Below the pieces are notes generated by a model, which saw only the letters and a program-made list of their open reading frames with translations, ran no database searches and was not told the DNA's origin. A program made the position numbers and the translations under genes. Of a DNA stretch of 64,000 nt, positions 51,563-60,211 are shown one piece after another. This DNA comes from Microbacterium psychrotolerans (GTDB taxonomy: Bacteria; Actinomycetota; Actinomycetes; Actinomycetales; Microbacteriaceae), in contig NZ_JAVFWO010000001.1 of the NCBI RefSeq assembly GCF_031085295.1, positions 186,001 to 250,000 of the forward strand, written 5' to 3'. Each line of letters opens with the position of its first letter. Position 1 is the stretch's first letter.

Positions 51563-52723
51563 ATGACCGTCGGCCCGCTCACCGCCGCCCTCCAGGCCCA
51601 CGTCGCCCGCGGCGATATCTCCGGCGCAGCCCTGCGATTTCGACGCCAGGGCGAACTGGCCGAGGACGCCGCAGTCGGATGGGCGGACATCGCAGGAGCG
51701 CAACCCGTCAGCCCGCGCTCGGTGTTCCGGCTCGCCTCACTGACCAAGCCCGTGATCGCCGTCGCCATCATGCAGTTCGTCGAACAGGGGCGATTGCGAC
51801 TCGACGACCCGGTCGGCCACCTCATCCCCGCATATGGTTCGACGTCGGTGGCGCACGGCGCTTCGGTGGGCTGGGATTGGGCGGCTCGTCTGCCTGACAG
51901 CGTCGACATCGTCGCCGCAGCGCGCGGCGTGACGATCCGCGACCTGCTGACCCACTCGAGCGGGCTCGGCCAGGGCCCCTTCAGCCACCCGCTGATCAAC
52001 GCGGCATCGCGACCCGACCAGTCGCTCGCGGCACGTGTCGATATGTACGCGGGCGTTCCCGGCGACGACCATCCGGGGGCGAGCGCCGGGTACAGCCCCC
52101 AGGTCGGCTTCGACGTCCTCGGCCGCATCGTCGAGATCCTCGCCGACGCCGACTTGCAGACTGCGCTCCGTGACCGTGTGCTCGACCCGCTGGGAATGGT
52201 CGACACCACGTTCGTCCTCACAGCTGACCAGCGTGATCGGCTGGTCACCCTCTACCGGCACGAGCACGGCGCACTGCAGGACGACAACGCGTCGGAGGGC
52301 GCACGGGCAATGCAGTCCACCCCCGCGGGCCCGCACTCGGGGGCAGCCGGGCTCTTCTCCACGGTCGCCGACTACGACAGGTTCGCGCAGGCGCTCGCCG
52401 CGGGAGGAACGCTGGACGGCTTCCGCATCCTGAACCCGGCGTCCGTCGCCGCACTCAGCCAGAGCCGCTCGACAGGCGCGCGAACCCTCGCTCCCGGCCT
52501 CGAGTGGGGGCTCGGTGTCGTTGTCGCCGTGGACGACCTGGACTACCGGGCACCCGGCGCCTGGGGTTGGAGCGGCGCATGGGGATCCCACCTCGTCGTG
52601 GATCCCCGCAACCAGACGACGCTCACGCTCATGATCAATCGCAGCGACATCGGCGGCGCCGACTCCGCCATCTCCCGGGAGCTCGAGCGCATCGCGCTCG
52701 CGACGTACGGGTGCCGACGATGA
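51563..52723 (+). CDS. Serine hydrolase, class C beta-lactamase/esterase fold
   Basis: A 386-residue protein of the beta-lactamase-related hydrolase group. SxxK nucleophile motif SLTK near residue 60 in RLASLTKPVIA; GYSPQVGFDVLG near 175 supplies the Tyr-Ser-x region. No signal peptide. GAAGGAG precedes the ATG. Family VIII esterases of this type act on small acyl esters; a second one, at 18150, shares the fold but is not a close copy. Overlaps the PIG-L gene by ATGA. Confidence 0.88.
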   Translation: MTVGPLTAALQAHVARGDISGAALRFRRQGELAEDAAVGWADIAGAQPVSPRSVFRLASLTKPVIAVAIMQFVEQGRLRLDDPVGHLIPAYGSTSVAHGASVGWDWAARLPDSVDIVAAARGVTIRDLLTHSSGLGQGPFSHPLINAASRPDQSLAARVDMYAGVPGDDHPGASAGYSPQVGFDVLGRIVEILADADLQTALRDRVLDPLGMVDTTFVLTADQRDRLVTLYRHEHGALQDDNASEGARAMQSTPAGPHSGAAGLFSTVADYDRFAQALAAGGTLDGFRILNPASVAALSQSRSTGARTLAPGLEWGLGVVVAVDDLDYRAPGAWGWSGAWGSHLVVDPRNQTTLTLMINRSDIGGADSAISRELERIALATYGCRR

Positions 52724-53430
52724 GAGTGCTGGCGGTCGGTGCGCATCCCGACGACGTCGACCTCCTGTGCGCGGGCACGCTCGCCCGCTACGCCGCAGCC
52801 GGGCATGACGTCATGATCGCGATCGCGACGAATGGCGACGTCGGCTCGCCCACCCTGCGGCGGGATCAGATCGCGAAGATCCGGCACCAGGAGGCCCGGG
52901 CGTCAGCGGCCGTGATCGGGGCCGATCTCGTGTGGATGGGCTTCGAGGACGAGTGGCTGTTCAACGACCGCCCGACCCGCACGACGTTCATCGACATGCT
53001 CCGCCGTACCCGCCCCGACATCGTCCTCGCGCACAGTCCGCACGACTACCACCCCGACCACCGGATCGCCGGGCAGCTCGTCATCGACGCTCAGATCCCG
53101 TCCGCCGTCCGCCTGGTCGAGACGGCGGAGCCGGCACTCGATGCCATCCCGCGGGTGTACACCATGGACACCATCGGGCACACCGGCCCGCCGCCCCAGC
53201 TCTTCGTCGACATCACCTCCACGATCGACGTGAAGGAGCGGATGCTGCGTGCCCACGTCAGCCAGGAGACCTGGCTCTCCCACATCTACGGCATGGAGTA
53301 CGTCGCGTTCATGCGACAGCAGGGCGCGGTCCGCGCCGCGGGGTGCGGCTCCGCCTACGCCGAAGGCTTCACCGAGCTCGAGACCTATCCCCCCGCACGG
53401 CCCGACCTCCCGCCGCTCGGCGTGTTCTGA
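52720..53430 (+). CDS. PIG-L family zinc deacetylase
   Basis: A 236-residue PIG-L/LmbE-type de-N-acetylase. Zinc motif AHPDDVDLLCAGTLA starts at residue 8, and a second metal His lies in HSPHDYHPDHR near 108. Relatives remove N-acetyl from GlcNAc-type sugars, mycothiol and other conjugates. Here, within an operon of glycosidases and acylases, an N-acetylated sugar is a plausible substrate. ATG 52720 overlaps the upstream stop by 4 bp. Confidence 0.9.
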   Translation: MRVLAVGAHPDDVDLLCAGTLARYAAAGHDVMIAIATNGDVGSPTLRRDQIAKIRHQEARASAAVIGADLVWMGFEDEWLFNDRPTRTTFIDMLRRTRPDIVLAHSPHDYHPDHRIAGQLVIDAQIPSAVRLVETAEPALDAIPRVYTMDTIGHTGPPPQLFVDITSTIDVKERMLRAHVSQETWLSHIYGMEYVAFMRQQGAVRAAGCGSAYAEGFTELETYPPARPDLPPLGVF

Positions 53431-53465
53431 ACCCCGACTCTCCCCACGCCCGACCCGAGGAACAC

Positions 53466-56066
53466 ATGTACTCGCTCAACATCCTCCCGCTGGGCCCCGT
53501 CGCCGCGGGGACCGTCACCTCCGATGAGCCGCTGGCGCCGGCCGGCGGGGGAATCTCCACGGATGGCGCGTTCTCCTGCGCGACGGGTGGCAAGGCGTCC
53601 CCCACCTGGGAGCGACGTCCGGTCGCGCCGGTGCGGATCTACCTGGACGGGTGGTCGTTCTCCTTCTGGGCGGACGACGTCACCTCCGACTGGCCGCTGG
53701 TGGTCCGCCGCCCCGGCGGCGGGGGATGCATCGTCACCACAGCGACGGATACACGGGACGCCGAGTCCATCCTGGCCGCCGCCGCGCACCTCGGCCACGG
53801 CGTCCTCGCGCAGGTCGACGCGGATCCGGAGGACTCCTTCGAGGCCGCGCTGGCGCGCAACCGGAGGCTCTTCAGCCCGACCTGGCTGGGTCTCAGCCGC
53901 GACATCCGCACCTTCGGCATGAGCTTCCGCGACATCGGCGCGAGCGGGACACCGGAGCGGATGTGGGACTGGATCGCGCCGCAGTGGAACGGACAGCCGG
54001 TGAAGCTCGCGGAGGCGCCGGGAGTCGGCGTCCGCTACCAGTTCATGCTGGGCCGCGGCATCGGCCCGCACGTCGACATCACCCGCCGCCTGCTCGACGG
54101 CGTGCTGCCCATCCTGACCGCCGAGCTCCGCGACGGCGGAGTGCTGTACGAGGTCGAGGCGTTCGTCACGTGGGAGCGGCGCGAGCTGACACAGGATTCG
54201 GTCGAAGGGACGCCGTATCTGATGGCCGACGGCCGGACCGACGGTCACATGTTCACGACCGAGCAGCAAGTCGCGCACGACGACCAGTGGTCGCAATGGG
54301 AACCCGACGAGGAGACGGCGCTCTTCCTCCGGGTGAGAGCCACCAACACTGAGGAAGCGCCGCGTTTCGCCTTCCTCACCACGCCGGCGCCGTACGGCGA
54401 GGACCAGCACCATCCGCTGCCGAGCACCTTCGAGCCGCAGTCCGGCCACTACGCACTCGGCGTCGACCGGGTGTGCGTGACCGCCACCCAGGACGGCGGA
54501 CCGTTGCGAGGCGAGGAGGTATCCCAGCTGTTGCTTCCCCACCGCTCGACGACCTTCGAGTTCCGCATCCCGCATCAGCCGATCAGCGGCGCGCGAGCCG
54601 AATCGCTGCGCGATCGCTCCCATGACACGGCGCGGGATGGCGTCGAGCAGTTCTGGCGGCGTCGGCTCGGCGCGGCTGCGCAGATCAGCGTTCCGGAGAA
54701 GCGGATCGACGAGATGGTGCGGGCCGGGCTCCTCCACCTCGACCTCATCACCTTCGGATCGGAGCCGGATGGCCCGCTCGCCCCGACGATCGGCATCTAC
54801 GCGCCGATCGGCTCCGAGAGCGCCCCCATCATCCAGTTCTACGACTCCATCGGCAGGCCGGATCTCGCGGCGCGCTCGCTGGACTACTTCCTGGCCAAGC
54901 AGCATCCCGACGGCTTCATGCAGAACTTCGGCGGCTACATGCTCGAGACCGAGGCGACGCTCTGGGCGCTCGGTGAGCACTTCCGCTACACCCTCGACCG
55001 CGCATGGCTCTCGAGGGTGTTCGAGGCAGTCGCGCGCGCCGTGGACTACATTGCCCGCAATCGTTCGGCGCGGCGGGAAGCGGGGGATGCGCGGGGACTG
55101 ATCGTCGGAAAGACGGCCGACCCTGATGACGTCTACGCGTCGTTCATGCTGAACGGATACGCATACCTAGGTTTGTCGCGCGCAGCGGAGATGGCGACGG
55201 CACTGGACGACCATCGCGCCGCGGTCTGGCATGCCAAGGCCGACGACCTGCGGCGCAATCTGCGGGAGTCGTTCTTCGCCGGCGTCGAGGCTTCCCCCGT
55301 CGTGCCTCTGAGCGATGGACGCTGGGTGCGCACGGCCCCACCCTGGCCGGGTTCCCCCGGACCGCTGACGCTCGATCGCAGCAATAGCCGGTGGTTCACC
55401 CACGGGTCCGGATCGGTGCGCGACACCCTTCTCGGACCATTGTGGCTGGCCGCGCAAGAAGTCCTGGATGCCGACGACCCCGCCGTCTCCGACATCCTCG
55501 ACTATCAGGCCGAGATCCTCTTCCACGACAACGTCGCATTCAGCCAGCCGTACTACAGCCCGCACCCGCTGCTGCATGTGCGACGAAATGAGCCTCATCG
55601 CTTTCTGAAGGCGTACTACGCAGCGGCCGCGTCACTCGCCGACCCCGAGACCTACTCCTTCTGGGAACACTACTTCCACGCGAGTCCTCACAAGACTCAC
55701 GAAGAGGCGTGGTTCCTCATGCAGACGCGATGGATGCTCTACCTCGAAGCGGGCGACACCCTCCGACTTCTGCCTGCCGTCCCTCGGACCTGGCTCGGCG
55801 CGGGGGAGACGATCTCGATCGAGGGCGCTCGCAGCTACTTCGGCGCCTTCGATCTGCGCGTAGAGGTCGATGCGGACGGCGAACGCATGCGGGCGCGATT
55901 GCACTGCGACCGTGACCGCGCTCCCCACACGGTGACGCTGCGATTGCCGCACCCGACCGGGCGTCGCGCACAGTTCGTCTCGGGCGGCTCCTATGACCCC
56001 TCTACCGAGGTGGTCACCGTCACGCTGCGACGCGACGCGACCGCGGAAGTGACTTTGCACTTCTGA
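53466..56066 (+). CDS. Large (alpha/alpha)6-barrel-like protein, unclassified glycosidase candidate
   Basis: An 866-residue protein I cannot place in a named family. The first ~370 residues look beta-rich (RIYLDGWSFSFWADDV, YEVEAFVTWERRELT). From ~390 on it is helical with the six-hairpin pattern seen in GH15/63/78/127-like enzymes: DEMVRAGLLHLDLITF, FYDSIGRPDLAARSLDYFL, MLETEATLWALGEHFRYT, and HEEAWFLMQTRWMLYLEAG. Acidic residues such as Glu in MLETEATL and Asp in TADPDDVYASF are catalytic candidates. A C-terminal beta domain closes it. No signal peptide. GAGGAA precedes ATG 53466. Last gene of the nine-gene operon. Confidence 0.8.
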   Translation: MYSLNILPLGPVAAGTVTSDEPLAPAGGGISTDGAFSCATGGKASPTWERRPVAPVRIYLDGWSFSFWADDVTSDWPLVVRRPGGGGCIVTTATDTRDAESILAAAAHLGHGVLAQVDADPEDSFEAALARNRRLFSPTWLGLSRDIRTFGMSFRDIGASGTPERMWDWIAPQWNGQPVKLAEAPGVGVRYQFMLGRGIGPHVDITRRLLDGVLPILTAELRDGGVLYEVEAFVTWERRELTQDSVEGTPYLMADGRTDGHMFTTEQQVAHDDQWSQWEPDEETALFLRVRATNTEEAPRFAFLTTPAPYGEDQHHPLPSTFEPQSGHYALGVDRVCVTATQDGGPLRGEEVSQLLLPHRSTTFEFRIPHQPISGARAESLRDRSHDTARDGVEQFWRRRLGAAAQISVPEKRIDEMVRAGLLHLDLITFGSEPDGPLAPTIGIYAPIGSESAPIIQFYDSIGRPDLAARSLDYFLAKQHPDGFMQNFGGYMLETEATLWALGEHFRYTLDRAWLSRVFEAVARAVDYIARNRSARREAGDARGLIVGKTADPDDVYASFMLNGYAYLGLSRAAEMATALDDHRAAVWHAKADDLRRNLRESFFAGVEASPVVPLSDGRWVRTAPPWPGSPGPLTLDRSNSRWFTHGSGSVRDTLLGPLWLAAQEVLDADDPAVSDILDYQAEILFHDNVAFSQPYYSPHPLLHVRRNEPHRFLKAYYAAAASLADPETYSFWEHYFHASPHKTHEEAWFLMQTRWMLYLEAGDTLRLLPAVPRTWLGAGETISIEGARSYFGAFDLRVEVDADGERMRARLHCDRDRAPHTVTLRLPHPTGRRAQFVSGGSYDPSTEVVTVTLRRDATAEVTLHF

Positions 56067-56072
56067 ACAAAG

Positions 56073-56087
56073 CGAAGTGAAACGTTA
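56073..56087. promoter_or_regulatory. Distal half of a 15-bp inverted repeat (operator)
   Basis: CGAAGTGAAACGTTA, the exact reverse complement of 56168-56182. Holds the LacI-type core AACGTT with a TGAAAC half-site. It lies just after the stop at 56066. Confidence 0.65.
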
Positions 56088-56132
56088 GCTTCCAAAGTCC
56101 CTCCTCGCGTCATTTCGCAACACAATTGAGGC

Positions 56133-56162
56133 TTGACACCGCATAATTACTAGCGCTACGAA
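56133..56162 (+). promoter_or_regulatory. Candidate promoter of the wall-anchored beta-helix gene
   Basis: TTGACA (56133-56138) with TACGAA (56157-56162) at 18 bp. The -35 is perfect, the -10 poor. The proximal inverted-repeat copy at 56168-56182 covers the expected start, so a bound repressor would block it. Confidence 0.5.
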
Positions 56163-56167
56163 GAGTA

Positions 56168-56182
56168 TAACGTTTCACTTCG
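56168..56182. promoter_or_regulatory. Proximal half of a 15-bp inverted repeat (operator)
   Basis: TAACGTTTCACTTCG, perfect inverted copy of 56073-56087. The two AACGTT centres are 88 bp apart, similar to spacings used for repressor looping. Confidence 0.65.
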
Positions 56183-56274
56183 ACGCGCTTTCTCTTGCGC
56201 GCCGGGGGCACTGAAACACGAGCCGGGCGGTTGCGCTCCGGTTCGAATCGGCCAGCTACGAAGAGGAAGCATCG

Positions 56275-59200
56275 ATGCCATCACCTGTGAGACGACTTCT
56301 CACGACCGCTATCGCCGCCGCTGCGGCGACCGTCACGGTTGCCGCGGTTCTCGCGGTCGCCCCCCTGTCGGCCCAGGCGGCCGACACCGCGTACTACGTC
56401 AACAACCTCGAGGGATCGGGTTGCTCCGACAACGGTCCGGGCACCAGCCCTGAGGCGCCGTGGTGCACGTTCGCTCCGGCTGCCGCACGCACTCTCGGAC
56501 CCGGCGAGAGCCTCCTGCTGGCCCGCGGCGCCTCGTGGTCGCAGCAACTGAAGATCGGGCTGCACGGCAGTGCCACGCAGCCCGCGACGATCGGGGCATA
56601 CGGCACGGGCCCGGCCCCCCGCATCCTGAACAACAGCATCGGCATCGGCCTTGACCTCACGGACCCGAACCACGCCGTGATCGAGGGCCTGGACATCGGC
56701 GAAGAGCCGGCGCCGGGTGAGCGGACGCTCGCCTACGGGATCATGGCGACCTATACGACCCTGGGCAACGAAGATCTCACGTTCTCGAATCTGAACCTTC
56801 ATGACACGTGGCAGATCGCGCTGCTCGTGCGATCGACGTCGGCGCAGACCGCCGACCAGACCGGCCTTACGGGTCTCACGTTCTCCGACATCACCACGAC
56901 GGGCAACGCCCAGGGGATCGCAATCACCGGACAGGGCACGATCACCGACGCTGCCGGAACGCCCACGCCCGGCAACGACAGCTCGAAGGTGTTCCGCGAG
57001 GTGCTCGTCGACCGTTACCACTCGATCAACGACGACGCGAACCAGGAACTCGACCGCGTCTCCGAGTTCGGAGTGTCGTGCGTCGCGCTCACCCTGCAGG
57101 TGGCCACCGATGTCGTCGTCCGCAACTCGGTGCTCGACGGCGCCGGCGCATGCCGCACCGCGGTCGGCACCACAGCGCTGTTCCTCGGCGTCGTGAACCA
57201 CGTGCTGCTCGCCAACAACGTCATCGTGAACACCCCCAACACCATGAACCCCGACATGGTGGGGATCGACTTCGAGTCACGCACCAACGATGTGACCCTC
57301 GCCGGCAACTACTTCGCCGACAACTACGGCGGCGCCGTCGAGTACCTTGCGATCCACGGCGCCGGCGACTATTCGTTGAACCACGTGACCACCGGCAATG
57401 TGTTCGCGAACAACGGGCGGACCCACCTCATCCCGAACCCGGGCGGTGGCGCGATCAGCCAGCTCGGCAATGGACCCACAGTTGAGGCGACGATCACCGA
57501 CAACCTGTCGTTCGAACCGTTCAGCTTCCTCAGCGCGCACGCGGGCGGGAGCCTGTCGGGCTTCACCTCCCGCAACAACATCCCCGTCGACACGCGAGAG
57601 GACCTCTTCCCCGCCCTGGCGCAGTTCGGTGGCGACGCGTGGGGCTATCAGTCGGGCGGCGGTACGACGTGGAGCGATCTGTCGTTCGATGAGGACACCG
57701 CGTCGTACACCGGCAACGGCACGACGATCGACCGGTTCACGCTGACGCCCTCGGCGAGCTCCGGCGCCGCGCTGACCTGGACCGCCCCCTCGGACGGTGT
57801 CGTGAGCCTGCGTGGCTTCCCCCTCTCGTACGAGGGGACCGCCGCGGTCACCGTCGCCCGCAACGCGACGACGATCACGACCGCGAGCGTCGGGACCGCA
57901 GGAGTCTCCGTGCACGCCGACGATGTGACAGTCTCCAAGGGCGACGTCCTCCGTTTCTCGGTCGCGGAAGGATCGAGCACCGTCAGCTGGGCGCCGTCGG
58001 TCGCGTACTCGTCCCGAGCAACGACGACGGACGCCGCCGGCGAGTGGACCTTCTCGGTCGCCAACGACCCGCAGGGATGGTCGTCCGATGCTCCGGCGAC
58101 GATCGCACGCGGTTACGTCGCGCTCACCACGTCCGCCGGCGCTGCGACACTCGACTCCCCCGGAGCCCTCGGGTTGTCGCCCGCAGGAACGGCGTTGCGT
58201 CTGCGCTATAACAACGACACGGCCGCCACTTCGGGTCGGGTCTACTTCACCACGAGCGCATCCGAGTCGTTCACGGAGGAGCGGTCGGTCGCGTTCGAGC
58301 TCAACCCGCGCACCGTGACCGGCATCCTCGAGGGATTCCAGACGGTCGTCGTGCCGATGTCGGAGAACACCGAGTGGAACGGCACGGTCGAGCGGATCCG
58401 GATCGTGCTCGACGGCCAGCCGGGCACGTTCCTGATCGACAGCGTCGCGCTCGTCACGCCGCCTGCCGACGGCTGGGAGTTCGACACCGCAGAAGGCTGG
58501 ACCGCGAGCCCCGACGTGCGCTGCTCCACGGCAGGCACCCCGTCCGCCGCGCCCACGGTCGATGTCGACAACACGGCCGGCGGCTTCGCCACGTACGCCG
58601 ACCTCAACTGGAACTTCGGCCGCATGCAGCAGTTCGCAGTGAGCACTCCGCGGCTCGCGCAGATCGATTTCTGGGCGTACAAGACCGGCAATCCGCAAGG
58701 ATGTCTGTTCTTCCGTGTCATCCAGATCACCGATTCCGCGACGCACACCGGCACCCTGCTGTTCACGGGTGCGGTACCCGCCTCGGCGGTGACCGAATCG
58801 GGCGACTTCGTCAGCATCTATCCGGGGCTCTCGGATCTCGACACGGATGCGACGTACGCGCTGCAGATATTCAGCCCCTACGCGATCCCGGGCACGGGCA
58901 CCTACGGCGTCGCGTTCAGCGATGACCCGGCCAAGCCTGCCGCCTCCTTCGGTGCGCTCTACTCCCCCGACGGCCGGGGCACGTGGTACGGGCCGGAGAC
59001 CAACCGCAGCCTGAAGTTCCGCACGTACACGGCTGCGACGATCACTCCCCGGGACACCGGCGAAGGCTTTGCGCCCGTGACCGTGTCGGATGGCCTCGTG
59101 CAGGGCAGCGGCGGCTACGAGCCGGCGCTGCTGTCGCCGGCCGGGCTCGATCTGGACGCGTCCGAGACCCGGTACATCCATGTGCGAATGAGCAATCCCG

Positions 59201-59793
59201 ACAACCGGTCCACCGGCTATCTGTTGTTCACGACGACGGACGAGCCCGAGTTCGACCAGCCCGGCAACGGGTGGCCGGTGCCCAACGAGGTGGGCCACAA
59301 GGGCATCGCGTTCTCGCTCGAGCCGGGTGCGGAACTGCACGAGTACACCCTCGACATGTCGAGCATCTCCGGATGGACCGGCACGATCACGCAGATCCTC
59401 CTCCAGCCCGCGACACGATGGAGCTACCGCATCTCCGACCTCAATCAGACCTGGTCGGGCAAGATCGACTACATCCGGTTCTCGGCCGATGGGCTGGGTT
59501 CACCCAGCGAGCCGGGCGAACCGGGCGAACCGGGCGAGCCGGGCGAGCCGACGCCGCAGCCCACCGACGGCTCCACGCCTCAGCCGACCACGCCGGCTGC
59601 CGGTGGGGGCGGTGACTCACCGCCAGGAACGCCGGCGGCCGGATCGTCCGACGGCGGCACTCTCGCCTCGACAGGCCTGGCCTTCGGGTTCGGCGGCCTC
59701 GCCCTCGCCGCGGTCCTCGCCGTGGCGACCGGCGTGATCCTTCGTTCCCGCCGGCAGGGCACGCGGGAGAGCACGGAGCCTACGCACGACTGA
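56275..59793 (+). CDS. Secreted, wall-anchored parallel beta-helix protein with LAxTG sorting signal
   Basis: A 1172-residue surface protein. Signal peptide to ~residue 35 (AQA cleavage); beta-helix region ~40-440 with repeated NNVIVN/GNYFADNYGG-type coils as in pectate lyases; a ~120-residue beta domain (~455-580, ending SWAPSVAYSS); a ~150-residue carbohydrate-binding-like domain (~583-735); a third (~735-920) and a fourth (~925-1075) domain; a GEP-repeat, Pro/Thr/Gly-rich wall-spanning linker; then LASTG at 1130-1134, a membrane helix and an Arg-rich tail. That is the sorting signal used by class E sortases. It could cleave or bind a polysaccharide; no known lyase catalytic set is evident. 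GAGGAAG precedes the ATG. Confidence 0.88.
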   Translation: MPSPVRRLLTTAIAAAAATVTVAAVLAVAPLSAQAADTAYYVNNLEGSGCSDNGPGTSPEAPWCTFAPAAARTLGPGESLLLARGASWSQQLKIGLHGSATQPATIGAYGTGPAPRILNNSIGIGLDLTDPNHAVIEGLDIGEEPAPGERTLAYGIMATYTTLGNEDLTFSNLNLHDTWQIALLVRSTSAQTADQTGLTGLTFSDITTTGNAQGIAITGQGTITDAAGTPTPGNDSSKVFREVLVDRYHSINDDANQELDRVSEFGVSCVALTLQVATDVVVRNSVLDGAGACRTAVGTTALFLGVVNHVLLANNVIVNTPNTMNPDMVGIDFESRTNDVTLAGNYFADNYGGAVEYLAIHGAGDYSLNHVTTGNVFANNGRTHLIPNPGGGAISQLGNGPTVEATITDNLSFEPFSFLSAHAGGSLSGFTSRNNIPVDTREDLFPALAQFGGDAWGYQSGGGTTWSDLSFDEDTASYTGNGTTIDRFTLTPSASSGAALTWTAPSDGVVSLRGFPLSYEGTAAVTVARNATTITTASVGTAGVSVHADDVTVSKGDVLRFSVAEGSSTVSWAPSVAYSSRATTTDAAGEWTFSVANDPQGWSSDAPATIARGYVALTTSAGAATLDSPGALGLSPAGTALRLRYNNDTAATSGRVYFTTSASESFTEERSVAFELNPRTVTGILEGFQTVVVPMSENTEWNGTVERIRIVLDGQPGTFLIDSVALVTPPADGWEFDTAEGWTASPDVRCSTAGTPSAAPTVDVDNTAGGFATYADLNWNFGRMQQFAVSTPRLAQIDFWAYKTGNPQGCLFFRVIQITDSATHTGTLLFTGAVPASAVTESGDFVSIYPGLSDLDTDATYALQIFSPYAIPGTGTYGVAFSDDPAKPAASFGALYSPDGRGTWYGPETNRSLKFRTYTAATITPRDTGEGFAPVTVSDGLVQGSGGYEPALLSPAGLDLDASETRYIHVRMSNPDNRSTGYLLFTTTDEPEFDQPGNGWPVPNEVGHKGIAFSLEPGAELHEYTLDMSSISGWTGTITQILLQPATRWSYRISDLNQTWSGKIDYIRFSADGLGSPSEPGEPGEPGEPGEPTPQPTDGSTPQPTTPAAGGGGDSPPGTPAAGSSDGGTLASTGLAFGFGGLALAAVLAVATGVILRSRRQGTRESTEPTHD
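59509..59550 (+). repeat. Tandem 9-bp GEP-coding repeat
   Basis: About 4.7 copies of GAGCCGGGC/GAACCGGGC in frame, encoding (GEP)n at the start of the wall linker. Copy number may vary between strains by slippage. Confidence 0.9.
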
Positions 59794-59814
59794 CGCCTGA
59801 CCCAGCGGCGGCGC

Positions 59815-59843
59815 GGCGCGATCCCGATCGAAGGGATCGCGCC
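59815..59843 (+). terminator. Intrinsic terminator-like hairpin after the anchored beta-helix gene
   Basis: GGCGCGATCCC (59815-59825) and GGGATCGCGCC (59833-59843) form a perfect 11-bp stem with a 7-nt loop, 22 bp after the stop; followed by GTTGCCGTCGCTTTG. Confidence 0.75.
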
Positions 59844-60164
59844 GTTGCCGTCGCTTTGTCGTCAACTATCCGCAGTTCCATCAGGTGCGAACCCTCCAGC
59901 GGCCGCAATATTGCGGAGGTTCCCAGGCGCCCGTCGCGAAGTCAGCCTCTGGTGTGATCCCTCTCGACGCCGTCGTGGCGACATGCGGCTCGCTGACAGG
60001 CCTGGATATTGCGCGCTGCTGGGGGTGCGACATCCCGCCCCCAGCCCTCGGAGGTCACTCCGCGAGCCACGGAACCGTCGCATACGGCTCCCCCTGAACA
60101 GGGCGAACTGGTCCGAACGGCGTCGAGCGGGTGGCTCGGGTCCCGTGTTGGGGGCACAGAGAAA
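59844..60164. other. Non-coding stretch between convergent beta-helix genes
   Basis: About 320 bp with no credible gene; an open frame from 59845 is Arg-rich and lacks family resemblance. It contains a perfect 14-bp palindrome CCGCAATATTGCGG (59903-59916) and a hairpin GCTGGGGG/CCCCCAGC (60018-60045). No tRNA or known riboswitch recognised. Confidence 0.5.
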
Positions 60165-60197
60165 GGCCGTGGTCTGGCAGGATGCCAGACCACGGCC
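60165..60197 (-). terminator. Intrinsic terminator of the 572-residue beta-helix gene
   Basis: GGCCGTGGTCTGGCA (60165-60179) and TGCCAGACCACGGCC (60183-60197) are perfect 15-bp arms with a 3-nt loop, just after the stop at 60212. On the minus strand TTTCTCTGTG follows. Confidence 0.85.
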
Positions 60198-60211
60198 GGG
60201 GGGGGTGACCG

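Noticed and set aside
57277..59340. 687-codon open frame on the minus strand
   Set aside because: Antisense to the wall-anchored beta-helix gene; no motif or ribosome site.
59509..59550. Short tandem repeats considered as a CRISPR or array
   Set aside because: They are in-frame 9-bp GEP codon repeats in a wall linker, without spacers.
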